Positions 32,188-44,250 of a stretch of 64,000 bases of DNA are shown piece by piece. This DNA comes from Daucus carota subsp. sativus (Eukaryota > Streptophyta > Magnoliopsida > Apiales > Apiaceae): positions 18,694,545 through 18,758,544 of the forward strand of contig NC_030386.2 of NCBI RefSeq assembly GCF_001625215.2, in the 5' to 3' direction. Position numbers and translations under genes: made by a program. Numbering within the stretch: the first letter of the stretch is position 1; each line of letters begins with the position of its first letter. The notes under the pieces are model-generated. The model was not told the origin of the DNA, did not search any database, and saw nothing but the letters and a program-made list of their open reading frames with translations.

Positions 32188-32437
32188 GTGGGTGTTTGGC
32201 ACGAGCTTATAAGCTCGGCTTCTGAATTATAAGTTGGAAGCACTTATTTGTATCGTTTGTGTAAGAAGTCAAGAAGTACTTAAAAAAAGCTATGATTGCT
32301 AGCTTTTGTCTAACGACTTCTGCTTATTTACCAAACACTTTTATCACTTATAAGTCTTAACTTACTTCTAACTTCTATTTCACTTTTTTACTTTAAGCAA
32401 TAAGCACTTATATTAAGCTCACCCAAACGGCACCTAC
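32188..32437. mobile_element. Probable MITE with GTTTGG-type ends
   Basis: The left end GTGGGTGTTTGGCACGAGCT and the inverted right end GTAGGTGCCGTTTGGGTGAG resemble each other, and both are followed by CTTATAAG-like sequence. I could not find a clean target duplication, so the boundaries and class are uncertain. Confidence 0.45.
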
Positions 32438-32672
32438 ATAAAACACCAGCAGCCATCAACCTTGACCTATAATATAATATATGGCGGCGTATAATAATTA
32501 TAATTATAATTAGGATACTAAAACATTATATATCTGGTTAGCAGCCAGCAAGTTTGGCCCGCCTTTGTCTTTTTAGTTTTCAATCAGAAGGTCACCAATC
32601 ACTAAATTTAAATTGTAATTCTTTATGTAGAGCACTACAAATTGAATTTCTCAGGTGATCCAATGATTAGTA

Positions 32673-32930
32673 CTCCCTCCGTCCCCTTTTACATGTTCAT
32701 TTTGCATTTCGAGGAGTCAAATTGACCAATTTTTGATTAAACATTACAAATTATTTACTCATTATTTTTAAAATCTGAAAGTTGCATATTAAAATATACT
32801 AAATATACTTTCTATTGATATAATTTTTATTATTTTTTTCAATTATTTGACACATGTAAAGTTCAGTCAAAATAAAGTCAATTTGACTGGTCAAAAGTCA
32901 AAATGGACATGTAAAACAGGACGGAGGGTG
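32673..32930. mobile_element. Stowaway MITE
   Basis: A 258-bp element with CTCCCTCCGTCCC at the left and the complementary GGACGGAGGG at the right, flanked by TA on both sides (32671-32672, 32931-32932). These are hallmarks of Tc1/mariner-type Stowaway MITEs. Confidence 0.93.
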
Positions 32931-32932
32931 TA

Positions 32933-33704
32933 TTTTTTATTAACAACTTTTAATATTCTAGTTTATTTTCATTAGTGGAATGGAAAGCTAGTCATTCGAA
33001 TATGTCAATTTATAGTATTACTTTTTATGGTACAAACAAAACATACTGTTTCAGATTCTGTAAGTCAATTCTTGGAAATGCATTATGATGTTACTGCGTG
33101 GTGAAAACGTTGAGCTAATGAGCCGGACTCTTATCAAAGACGATGGTATGATATTTAAATACGGATAATTTCTGTACCTTTTTTGGTTTAATGTATCTGG
33201 CGAATGCCATAAGCTGAATAATGAATCAGTTAACACGAATCAAAACTTTGAGAAATATAGTTACTTTTTTTGATAAAAAAAATTTAATAATGAAAAATCA
33301 TACGATATCAGGACTTACTTCAAACTCCTGCATAATTAATTGGAATACGAAAAAACAGGATCATGTACGAAACAACACCGAAGCCTAGCGAGGGTAAAAG
33401 GAACATGCCATCACAGGTTTTATTATTGTTCCAAGAGAAGCTCCTGCTTCATACTTGACAAATCAGTTTTAAGTTATGGTGCAGGAAATCCGATTAAATG
33501 ACTAATCGCCACAAGAGATGCAACAATGCTATGTTGTAGAAAGCATCTCTTCTGCAGCTGTCAGTAATAAGTTATCATCTAATATCGTCTAATTTAGAGC
33601 ACTAATATATGGTAATATCAGAGAGTAATTGGTCTGCCAATTGCCAAATGGTCAAGTGGCATGAACACACTACCAGGCACAACCTCAACTCTGGTCCTCA
33701 AGGG
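32933..33704. other. Intergenic, no gene seen
   Basis: No supported ORF or repeat ends. The sequence continues AT-rich up to the left edge of the duplicated segment. Confidence 0.4.
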
Positions 33705-33859
33705 AAACCTACAGTGATGCAGACACAAAATTAAAAAAATTGGGAAATAAAACAAACTCGAACACAATGTAGAGAGAAGCAGTACTAGCAATTATATGTC
33801 AAATTTCCATTAGAAATTGTCTACTAAAAGAAACTTAAGCTGCACTCCAAAGAACCGAA

Positions 33860-36800
33860 TCTACTCTTATATATAAAAGGCGAACCAAGGGCAAAATATG
33901 CCAAGAAATTGGTTGTGAAATGACGTAAATATCCTTATAAAATTGAAAATTACAGTTCTGCCATCACAGTTGTACCATCGCTTCTCACATGTTTTTGCGC
34001 CTTATTTTGATTACCATCACATAGCGAGGCTGAAATGAAAGGGTCATGGAGGTTCACCTGATTCAACACCAAACATAGCCAACTGCTAAGGTTGTAGTTC
34101 AATTCCCGTTCTGCCTTGTGTCCCGTGGGTCTCAGCTGTTCGCGGACTGTAAATCGAGTGGTTGTTGGCAAATTCGTGATTTGGGAAGGAGGATTCGGGT
34201 GTAGCAAAGGTATGGCCTGCTTCACGTTAAATAATTATGTATATCCATGTTTGTGCTCTTAGCTTGGGTTAGACACCGGTTGCTCTAGGTAGGGTTTATG
34301 CCATGACTTGATTTCTAACTGAGTAAAACACAAATAATAACAAGTCAGGGTGGGGTGTGTCATTTGTCCATTTGTTTTCCAAAGTATGCTGCACCAGGCT
34401 ACATTGTTATTCTCTGTTGTCTGCAAAAATTGGTTTCTTTAATTTAAAAAACAATTTAATATTTCGAATAGTTAGGTTTTTGTGTTGAAAAGGAGTGTGT
34501 TCTAACATATTTCGGGGTGAGCGAGAATCAAACCCGAACTTACATGAGACAATAATATTTTGAAATGAGCGAGAATCGAACCTGGAACATATGAAGACAA
34601 CAAGAGATAAGCTAGCACTTTTGTCATAGTAAGCTATAATAGAACTAATAAGATCTCAGAGTGAGCGAGAAACGCACGTGGACCTAGCTGACATGACAAG
34701 AGATAAATCTGTATGACTTTAGTTGCCTGTGAAAACCTTAGTTTCATTATTTTGGTGTAATTTAGGCTGAGGCGAAAAATGAAAAAGAAAAAAATGGGTG
34801 GCCACCAGAAGCAGGATACCTAAAGAAAAAGGTGTAAATGTAGTGGGAGTGACCAGGTTTATGACAATCTTAGCTCCTAACCACCAAGGTGGACTCATCT
34901 GCTCCATCTTGTGCTCTAGCTTGGGACACCCATTATAATTGTAGGTACCCTAGAATTGTTTGAATTATTTAACCAGATTGTGTTTGTAAAATATTTTTGG
35001 GAAGAGGTTTAAAGCTCCTGTGGCAGCAAGCTTTCTGTTGATAAATGAAGACTTCGATAAAAGAGCCTCTGCTTGCCAATTTCAGTAATTGTCTGGCGCA
35101 GTAAATGATTTAGGTTGTGTTGGAAGGAGAGTAATTTTCCGGTCCAGTGGGTAAGTTTTCCTTGTGTGTGGGTTAAGCCACTGTATCGACAGCCCTGATC
35201 GCATAAGCAGGGATTAACACGATGCAAGAGATTTGTGAGAACCTGGCCATCTTTCATGTATATTTTTACTTAAAGAATGCAGTGGGTTTATATAGCTGGG
35301 GCTGGCCTAATCTGTATTCTGTTTTTGGAACTTTTGGAGAAAAGTTTGTAGTTCTAGTGTGTTACATATTTAGGCATTCAGAGCCCATCAATCTAAAACG
35401 CTAAGGTGTAAGATAATAAGCGTCAAGTAGTGAATCTTGTGCTATATTTCAAAACTCTCCTCATTCGAATCTCATTTTTTGATTTGGAGATTGGAACACT
35501 GACTCTCATCTTTGAAGCATTTCATATTTCTACAATTAGTTTAAATACTAAATATGAAATATTCATTGATTATATAAATAAATATAAAAAAGTCTCATAT
35601 TCAAAATAAATGTATTAAAACTAGACCAAATCAAATAACTTTCATTTATTTTGTTTGAACTTTAACGACAAATAGAGATGTTCTGTTTAATCAAACTATC
35701 AAAGAACTAAATATATCCAATACTAATTTTAATGATATTAATTAGTACATAGATAACAAAATGCACCATAAAAAATAAAAATATTCTTAGAGCATCAGAC
35801 AACAGCATGTTATTATAACATAAATGTTCCCACGTGGTATTATAACATAAATGTTCCTGATAGATGACATGTTATAGAGAAATGTGTCTATAATTTTGAT
35901 TATTGCTAAAAATAATAATCAACGATTAAGCTCACAAAGTTACTGATTCAATAACTATGTTTGGAATATGCAGATAAAGAGGGAAATTGGCACATGAAAT
36001 CTACTCAGATATCCTAACGTGCTCCGGTGACACGAGGTTTGTTTTCTCCGTGGCCTTAACTATTATTTCCTCTTGATATTCCTTCAGAAAATCATGTTAT
36101 TATAAGTACATACCACAAATTTCTGCATAGTTTCAGTTAGGCAGGTCATGCGACATTAAACATGTAACCTCTATAATCTACTTATCTCCTTGTATACTTA
36201 TATATATTAAAGCAGAACCAGGGGCAAGTTTTGCCAACAAAATAGATGCGAAAGTACATAAAAACCCCTCCCAGACTTGAAATTACAGCATTGCCATCAC
36301 TTTTTATCTACGAGACAACGTTTCTTGTGCTTCATTAAGATAAAATGGTAGCAGTTTCGACGAATCCCTTGACTGAGTGTTGCGATAGAATACTTCAGAT
36401 GGGTTAAGTTTAATTCAGCTTCAGTTGTTTAGGTTGGATTTTAGGGGGTTGTGTATGTTGGATTTTAGGTTGTGGAGAAAGGGCTTGAATTTCATTGTGA
36501 TGAGGATAAAGAAGTTCAAGGGATAAAGTTTTTGTAGACGTGTCGTGTGTTTCGCGGGCCAGTGGAAGAGGAATCTTTGACGGCCGGCCAGAGTTATTTA
36601 GGTGTTTTTATTTGATCTTGTCAATAGTGTTACAAGATATGTGCCATTAGCTATTTTATATGTTGTAATTTATGTGTTGTGCTGCTAGAATCTGGTGTTC
36701 GGTTAAGCTTTTGGTCCTTAAAAAGTTAAAATCTTCTGTAGGTATTGAGGCTGTGTTTTATTGTTTTTCTCTTTTGATTTTGCGTGACTGATATGGTGTT

Positions 36801-38484
36801 TATGAGTGTGTTGTTAGGGCTGAGGTTTATTGGTAAGGTATTACGAGATTCTTGCTAGATTAGTTATGAGGAAATTGAGATATCATGACGTTGCTAATCA
36901 AGGTTTTAATGAGTGGACAATTGCAAAGGCCCTCACTTTGTGTGATGTCTTTGTCTAATGTTGATGTCACTCATCCATTTCTCACTCTGCCTTGACAACA
37001 TGTTGAAATCTATATGCTTGTGCATTTGACGCAGCGAGAACATGATATGTTGATGAATAAAGAGCTAAGAACATGATATTGTTCGAGCTAAGAATCTTAA
37101 GGTCGGGAGAGAGATTAAAATATGCTGGTTAAATGGATGCCTACAGTTCTCTGTTCCAGAATGGCAGGTTCAGGCAGTGACACCATTGTAGGATGTTGCA
37201 CCACTAATTCATGACTGCTAACCTATTACAAAGGTTTTGACATTATCGAGTGTCGATACTAATCATCCATTTCTCCCCTTGGCACGCAGATCAGTCGAAG
37301 ATCATAAAAGTGCTGTGGTGTGCATGATACAGAGTTTTAGCCTTGAGTACTTCTAATTCACTCGCTGTAAGCAAATTGAATTTATTAAGTGTGGGAACTT
37401 GACAGGAGATATACACATTATAACCTTGTATCAGCTATATTATAATGTGATACATTCAACATTCGATCCATACTAATTACGATTTGTGTAGTGAGTATTC
37501 AACACAGAGGCAATTCTTCCCTGTATCAAAGTTGTATCGGTATTATATTATGACTGCATTAAGGTTATACCAAGATAAAATTGTGACTGTATTATAAGAT
37601 TCCACGGCTAATGATTCTGGAACAAGAATGTTTAGTAGAATCTTAAGTGCCTGATTGTACAGCCTTGTAGTTTCAAATTTCAAGATTTTCTTTCCTTTAC
37701 AAAGCTAAATTTACAAATTATAGTGGGTTGCTGGATGTAATTAGTTTATTAGTCCCCTTTTTGCTTGTCTCAATATAATTTGCTTATTATACAGTGTTGT
37801 AGAGTATCCTTGGGTGGTTATGTTTTTGGTCATGTCATAATATTATATTAGACATGTATAAATTTCTCATCCAATGAAATAAGAGATGTTATGATAATAT
37901 TTGTTATTGCATTTTGCATTTTGCATTTTGAGGTATAATGTGCGATTTGAGGTTTAAGTTGTACTTTCACTTTATATTAACTAAATGTTTTTGTTTTTCT
38001 AGGGATGAAGAGTGAGCTCCCTCACTTCAGTGCTCTGGATCTTCTATGCCGCATCCGTTGACGAAGTAGTTAATGGCACATGTTATGAAAGCAAGGAAGG
38101 AAAGTGTATGCCATGATCTCTACCTCAGCTGTAGCTCAAAGACAGAGACTACTGAGAAATGATGCAAATTAAATCCTACTCTGTAATCCACATATTTTTT
38201 GTAAAAAAAAGGGACACGTGTACAATGGTCTCCTTCAACAACTGCATGCCACAACCAATATTACATCCTATACTGCAATGTACATGCAAATTTACATTGT
38301 TAGAGTAGTATGTGGTGCGGGCCTTGCATGGATTACCAACAAATGACAAAGTTTTTAAAAAATATTTATGCATTCATTTATTTTACAAGCATAAATATGC
38401 TTAACAAAAAAATTTAGGGCGATTTCCTATGTTTAAAAGTTGAAATCTAGAATTGCCCGTGCCTTGCACGGGCTATTATGCTAG
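33860..38484 (+). mobile_element. Non-autonomous Helitron, 4.6 kb
   Basis: The left end TCTACTCTTATATATAAAAG follows an A. The right end has the hairpin GCCCGTGCcttGCACGGGC (38455-38473), 7 nt, then CTAG followed by T. These are the Helitron signatures: 5' TC, 3' hairpin plus CTRR, insertion between A and T, no duplication, no inverted repeats. The homologous sequence in unit B (near 40,885-40,895) lacks the whole block, an empty site that supports both borders. I see no Rep-helicase frame. A second Helitron-like 5' end near 36,190 suggests nesting. Confidence 0.88.
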
Positions 38485-38606
38485 TTTAGGCATAATATAC
38501 CAAATTAAACAAAAACTGAAAGTTGACACAAAGTTAAGCCACTCACCAAACAGAGACTGCAACAATAATCAATCTTCTTTCTCCCCAAAGAGGAACATTC
38601 AGTAAG

Positions 38607-39094
38607 CTAAACATAAGCATGGTCACCTGTAAGCTGAACACAACCACCAGTTGGCGGACACAAGACTGCATTGCAATTATGACAAACCACAGCAGTTTGG
38701 GTGTGGCTAAACACAGGTGCTCTGCAACATTTAACAACTAATCAACACATGGCATATTTCAAACCACAACAAAATCATAAGCAGTTAATGAACCAAAACG
38801 GGGCTAGCCAAGGCTCCGGGCCTAGGCTGAATTCCAAAATTTAATAGAATATTTTTTCAAATACTAACTTTCTGTTGAGAATTAGTAAGAAAATCATATT
38901 AAGCCCCAGCTGATATGAAAAGGCTAGTGATATCTAAAGATTAAGCCAACTCTTTTCTAATCCACAGTAAAAAAAAACCCGAAAACAAACATTATATCAA
39001 GCATAAAACTACTCACAGTATCAGAAGAATTATAACTGTGATAACATTTTATTGCACTCACATGTTAAAGCAGGTAGCCCATGCACTTGACATC
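38607..39094 (-). pseudogene. RPS27 pseudogene, exons 3 and 4 only
   Basis: A truncated copy of the neighbouring ribosomal protein S27 gene. Exon 4 (38721-38607) still reads [20 protein letters not shown] up to a stop. Exon 3 (39094-39062) is 33 bp instead of 29. The extra 4 bp shift the frame right after CMG, destroying the second zinc-binding Cys context. Exons 1 and 2 are missing; unrelated sequence begins right of about 39,100. Confidence 0.85.
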
Positions 39095-39119
39095 CTACAC
39101 AGTAAAACAGATCAGCAAA

Positions 39120-39410
39120 AACAATAAAAAAATGAAATCCTCCTGATGCTTGAACGACCACTAAGTAATTTGTTTCTACCAGAGCCTTACTACAGCCTTG
39201 ATCTTTTAGCCAGCTGAGAGCTTCAGGGACACCTATAGCCTCCACCACTTCTAGGGTTGCAATGCCAAGATCTCGCTTCACCTAACTCATCAGTGTGGTT
39301 TCTAGCGACAAATGAGTAGCTATAGCAGTTCGAAGCTTTGAAAATTGCAGCATCAGTATTAACCTTAATCATATCAGTAGTTGGTTAAGTCCAATGCACA
39401 TTATCTGATT
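39120..39410 (-). pseudogene. Fragment of a non-LTR-type RNase H domain (RVT_3-like)
   Basis: Minus-strand pieces read KVNTDAAIFKASNCYSYSF and then, after a frame change, VVEAIGVPEALSWLKDQG and CSKALVETNYLVVVQAS. This matches the plant RVT_3 RNase H pattern (first Asp in NTDA, then the AEA..EAL.WL helix). It carries at least one frameshift and lacks the rest of the domain. It abuts the RPS27 pseudogene and replaces its 5' half. Confidence 0.65.
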
Positions 39411-39615
39411 CCACAACCTCCCCATCCTCCATTCCTTTTTTATTGCAGACTATAACTGCATATCAACCAGCACAGCATCGCCACCATAGCCCTCTTCTCA
39501 CCTTCACCTTGATCAAAAACACTATTTAACCAATTAGCAAATTCTAACTGTAAAGACTCTTTAATAGAAATTCCAACCCTGTCCCAGCTTTAGAAAAAGA
39601 GCAAGATACAATAAC

Positions 39616-39840
39616 ACTATTAGTGGAGTGTTCTGCTTTTTCTTCACACAAGGACCTGTATATAACTTTGAGAACGCAAAGAAGAGTGATACAACCACAT
39701 TGACAAAGTTTCACAGAGGGATGCTGGAGGAAGGAATTTACTTTGCACCGACAAAGTTTGAGGCTAGGTTCACTAGCTTGGCACATAGTTCTGAAGATAT
39801 CCAGAAGACAATAGCAGCTGCGGATAAAGTATTAAGATAA
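39616..39840 (+). pseudogene. Last-exon fragment of glutamate-1-semialdehyde aminotransferase
   Basis: The frame reads [49 protein letters not shown] and a stop after DKVLR. This is the C-terminal part of glutamate-1-semialdehyde 2,1-aminomutase, the plastid enzyme of 5-aminolevulinate synthesis. Nothing upstream supplies the PLP-binding body of the enzyme (a 430-residue domain), so this is a captured fragment. The reading frame is intact. Confidence 0.75.
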
Positions 39841-39969
39841 CTCTAATTTGGTTCTTTTTGTAGGTATTGGGAAATAATCCTAGTTTATCTCTATGATAAA
39901 GGAACGGAGTATGCAAATTCTTAGCCTTTTGATATCTATTTTAAGGAGATCGTCTGCAGCTCGAATGAG

Positions 39970-40108
39970 ACCTTATTTGTTGTTGACATGTGTGAACTGT
40001 AAACTCTGTGGCGACCACCCAGGTTACTCTGCTAGTCTCATTAAGAGCATTAATGTAGATCAATCTATTCAGAGAGCTAGTTCAGAAGTCAGGTACAAGC
40101 ATAGTTAG
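39970..40108 (+). pseudogene. Duplicated exon-like fragment of unknown family
   Basis: The frame reads TCVNCKLCGDHPGYSASLIK and ends SSEVRYKHS-stop. The same segment recurs at about 43,445-43,570 (CANCKLYGGHPGYSASLIKN), with conserved Cys pair, HPGYSASL and stop. Similar coding in two copies suggests it derives from a real exon; I cannot name it. It may be upstream sequence of the ancestral RPS27 segment. Confidence 0.35.
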
Positions 40109-41016
40109 CAAGATGTTTTTCTTGCGGCATTGAAGTGCTGCTCTGTTTGATAAAGAAAAAAAAGTTTTCAGGTTTATGTATTATTTACATTCGTGCTGCT
40201 GCTGTTGTTTTAGTGGCATGAACATAAACTTCATGTTCTGAACAAAAAAGAAGCGCTGATTTGTTAAATGCAGGCCTAACCTCAGTATTATCTTGTTCGA
40301 GACTTTATATTAAGGTTGCATGGCTTATACCAGAAAGTCCATGCACCTGATATTCTATGAAGATCAGTCCTACCCGTGCCTTTCTCAAACTCTGCTTGTG
40401 CCGGAGTTTTGTGAATGTACAAAAAAACATCAGATGCGGGAAATTCTATGGCGGTTAACAATTCTTTTCTAGGAAAGCTACAGTTCATAATAGATTTAAA
40501 CCTATGTATTACAGGGGCCAGAATATGAGATGGCCAGATCATTTGCTGTCCAAATGCACTCACAGTACAGTCGCATGCCGAACAGTATCCAATTATTTCA
40601 CTGCTGAGTATCGCTACTTGACAAATTCATAATCTCATGACCTTGATTAGAGCTTTACCTAGCTTGATGCACAAGATCTTATTAGTTTTAAAAATTACAA
40701 GTGCAGTTGACAATTACTATTTTCTATCTAAGTTCACATAATCCATAGTGACAGACACAACATCCAAAGAAAGCAGAAAATAAAACAAACACACACAATG
40801 TAGAGAGAAGCTGTACTATTTATAGGTCAAATTTCAATTCAGAATCGTCTACTCAAAACAAACTTAAGCTAAACTCCCAAGAACCGAAGGTCCAAATTAG
40901 GCATAATATACCAAACTGAAAAAAAACTGAAAGTTGCCGTAAACTTAACCACTGACCAAACAGAGACTGCAACAATATTAATCACTATTTCTCCCAAAAG
41001 AGGAACCTTCGGCTAG

Positions 41017-41786
41017 CTAAGCATGAGCTCGGCCACCTGTAAGCCGAGCCCGACCACCAGTTGGCTGACACAAGACTGCATTGCACTTATGACACACCAC
41101 AGCAGTTTGGGAGTGGCTAAACACAGGTGATCTGCAACATTTAACAACTAATTAACATATGTTATATTTCAAACCACAACACGATCATAGCCAGTTGCGG
41201 AACCAAGACAAGGCTAGCCAAGACTCGAAAATGTAACATATTTTTTTTCAAATCTAAAAAAATTAGTAAGAAAATCATTTTAACCACCAACTCATATGAA
41301 AAAATTAGTGATATCTAATATTAAGCCCTACTGTTTTCTAATCTTGGTTCCGCCACCGCAAACATAAAACACACATTAGACCAAATACAAAACCACTGAT
41401 AGCATCGAAACAACTAAAACCACTATAACATTTTGATGCACTCACATGTTAAAGCAGCCCATGCACTTCACATCCTACAGTACAGATCAGCAAAATAATT
41501 TAAAAAAATGAATACAGAAAAATAAAAAAACATAAAAATAAGGAAAGATTATTACCATGAAAAAAGAATTAGGAGTCTTAACAAGACGCTTAAGCTTGTG
41601 CTTCCTCTTCTCAACATCAGCTGGAGGGTTCAACAAATCTATATCATTCGATAACGCCTGCATATATGCCCACACAAAAAAATCAGTACAAAAATTAAAA
41701 TACAATTTTGGGAAGAACATTTAATTATATAATTCTAGTCCGTGAATATATTAAGCATGGTTAAGTCATATAAAATATAATACCAT
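41017..41786 (-). CDS. RPS27: 40S ribosomal protein S27 (eS27), variant C-terminus
   Basis: A small zinc-ribbon protein of the cytosolic 40S subunit. Exons 41786-41784 (just the ATG, next to donor GTATTA), 41657-41556, 41474-41446 and 41131-41017 join in phase to 82 residues; the usual plant length is 86. The N-terminal [20 protein letters not shown] and the four zinc Cys (CMGC, CHKC) are kept. The C-terminus differs: after ARLT it reads GGRAHA-stop instead of the conserved EGCSF tail. Codons resembling that tail (AEGSSFGRNSD) survive 3' of the stop, so about 8 codons including a stop seem to have been inserted. Both copies share this, so it predates the duplication. It may be functional or an expressed relic. 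Confidence 0.78.
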
Positions 41787-41799
41787 CTATGAAGCAGAC

Positions 41800-43436
41800 T
41801 TTTGTGTTGAGAAGAAGGAGATATTAAGCAAAAGGCAGAGGAAGAACAAGAAACCCTAATGGCTATTATATTTGTATAGGTAATCTTGGGATGGGCCTGT
41901 TATATTTTTATACCGAGGTTGCGTGAGGCTGAAGAAAGACCATGATCCATTTTGAATTTTTTTTCGTTTGTATTTGTGAAACAAATTTACATCATAAAAA
42001 ATAAAAAAGGCCGGCTCAAAAAAATTTCGGGCGTTAAATATTATATTAATAATATAAATAAATAAAATTTATAATATTCGAACATTACAAAATAAAATTC
42101 TGAAGCAATTTATTTGCAAAGATAACTGACAGATTAAAAGTTACATTAACATTATAAATTAATATATATATATTCTATCGACTTTGGAATATGATGGGTG
42201 CATAATCTGACTTTGCTTGTTTTGAATCCTGAAGCAGCATTTGGTTTTGATGGTGGAAGTATTATCTAAGAAAATACCATATGTGTAACATCCTAGTTAA
42301 GATAAAAGAGGTGGTCAGATTTTAGTTCAGTTATAAGTATAAATACTACTAGTTGCACCAAATGATAATATTTTAAATGTCTCTAATGGATTTGTGGATT
42401 ACTTAGTTGTAATTGGGCTAGTGTATTTCAGCTTATTTTCGGATTTAGAATTCGTGACTTGACCTGAATTTCGAAAAAACTCGGGATTTGACCTGGGTAG
42501 TGACAATGTGTTCGAGTAAAAGATGGTGATATTGTATTAGTGGCAGAACATAGGGGATGCTAGAGCCCCGAACTCAAAAAAATAGTGTATATTCTTTTTT
42601 CCCCTATCAATATAATTTTCAGCCCTCACTGAATTATAAATATCATAGAGAGGGACTTACTTTACAAATTTCAAGGTATGATATTTTGATTGATTCTTGG
42701 ATAAATTGTTATTTTTTAATCTTTTTGTATATGCTGTGATTTTGTATAAAGAAATTGTTAATTGGGGGTTCCGGATTTCTCAAGAATCAGAATTTGAACT
42801 TTGAATAATTGAGTGGTATGATTTGATGAACATAATGTAGGGGTTTTGCGATCCTGATATATTAAAATGTGCATGTATCCTCTTCTAGCAGCTTGTATAA
42901 TCTTAAGAAAGACTCCTGCACTCTAGATAAAAAGCATCAATCTGAAATATTCTGGAACACGATCCCTCTTTGACCTTGGATCACCAGGGATGATGTTCGA
43001 GTTCGCTGATTTTGGAGATCACAGCTATATATGAAAGAAAAATAACTTGACACAATCTTGATTGAAATTGTTTTTATAAACATACTTTAGTAAAAGAAAT
43101 AAGAAAATAAAAGAGTTGAGAAGATATATATATATATATGAAAGAAAAGACACACGAGGCATGACTTTTTACAAAATAGATTTAGATCCCCTTATAAATA
43201 TATACGTATTGAAGGTTTTTACCATTTATTAAATAATCTTAAAATTCATTTTTTGATTAACTTACTAAAATTCATTTTTTGATTAACTTACTTCTCTATT
43301 TTTAGGTAAAATAAATATTTTAGTCATGAAAATCATAAATAGACTTATATATTGTTTGGTATAAATCACTAAAACGGATCAAGATATCGAACCGCGAACC
43401 GGATTCGCGGGTCATCGTACCTAATTCACAAGAACC
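41800..43436. other. Upstream region of RPS27, no gene seen
   Basis: The RPS27 leader and promoter lie just right of 41,786. The remainder is AT-rich with a short (AT)n near 43,120-43,140 and no supported ORF. Confidence 0.4.
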
Positions 43437-44250
43437 GGTTGTCGACATGTGCAAACTGTAAACTCTACGGCGGCCACCCAGGTTACTCTGCTAGTTTAAT
43501 CAAGAACATTGATTTGGGGCAATCTTTTCAGACAGCAAGTTCAGAACTCAGGTACAAACATAGTTAGCATGATGTTTTTCTTAAGGCATTGGTGCTTGTC
43601 TGCTTGATAAAGAAAAAAAGTTGTGTTAAGTTTATGCATGATTTACATTCGTGCTGCTACTGTGGTTTTAGTGGTATGTACATGAACTTCATGTTCTGAA
43701 CAGAGTTCTGGTACGCGTTCTGTGCCGCAGTAAAACATGGTCTTTTGCTTAACCTTTTGTCTTAACTTTTAAAAGGGAAGTTAAATGCAAGCCTAACCTC
43801 ATTATAATCTCGTTTCAGACTTTGTACTAAGGTTGCATGCCTTATACCAACAAGTCTATGCACCCAATATTCTATGAAGATCAGCCCGAACCTTTCTCAA
43901 ACTCTGCTTATGCGGGAGTCTTGTGAATCTACAAAAAAACATTAGATGCGGGAATTTTGTGAAACGGTTAACAATCCTTTTTTAGGAAAGCTACAGTTCA
44001 TGATAAATTTAAGCCTATACATTACAGGGGTCAGAATATGTTGAGATAGCCAGATCATCAGCTGTCCAAATGCACTCACAGGACAGTCACATGCAGAACA
44101 GTATCCAATTATTTCACTGCTGTATATCACTATTTGACAAATTCATAACCCCATGATCTTGATTAGAGCTTACCTAGCTTGATGCACAAGATCTTATTAG
44201 TATTAAATATTACAAGTGCAGTAGACAATTCATATTTTCAATCTGAGTTC

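Larger units (their letters stand above)
33705..40745. repeat. Segmental duplication unit A (with Helitron and broken RPS27)
   Basis: Three blocks of this unit align by eye with unit B: 33705-33859 with about 40750-40890, 38485-39100 with about 40893-41490, and about 39970-40740 with 43437-44250. The order is kept, so this is a direct tandem duplication of an RPS27-bearing segment. Unit A later gained a Helitron and captured fragments, and lost the 5' half of RPS27. Confidence 0.85.
40750..44250. repeat. Segmental duplication unit B (with readable RPS27)
   Basis: Second unit of the tandem duplication described at 33705-40745. It keeps the full RPS27 gene and lacks the Helitron. Between RPS27 exon 1 and the second homologous block (43,437 on) lie about 1.6 kb of AT-rich sequence without a gene. 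Confidence 0.85.

Noticed and set aside
34090-34110. tRNA or SINE B-box (GTTCAATTCCCG), also near 49,030 and in the GAATCGAACC words near 34,560
   Set aside because: No matching A box, cloverleaf or poly-A/target duplication could be found around them. The words near 34,520-34,680 look like a diverged repeat only.
34719-34907. Minus-strand frame reading PPWWLGAKIVINLV
   Set aside because: It briefly resembles a membrane protein, but only one hydrophobic stretch is present and no neighbouring exons support it. Left unannotated inside the Helitron.
40288-40563. Minus-strand frame (MSAFGQQMIWPSHIL onward) with a partner at 43,942-44,130
   Set aside because: Both copies exist only because the segment is duplicated, the second has changes that break the frame, and no family is recognisable.
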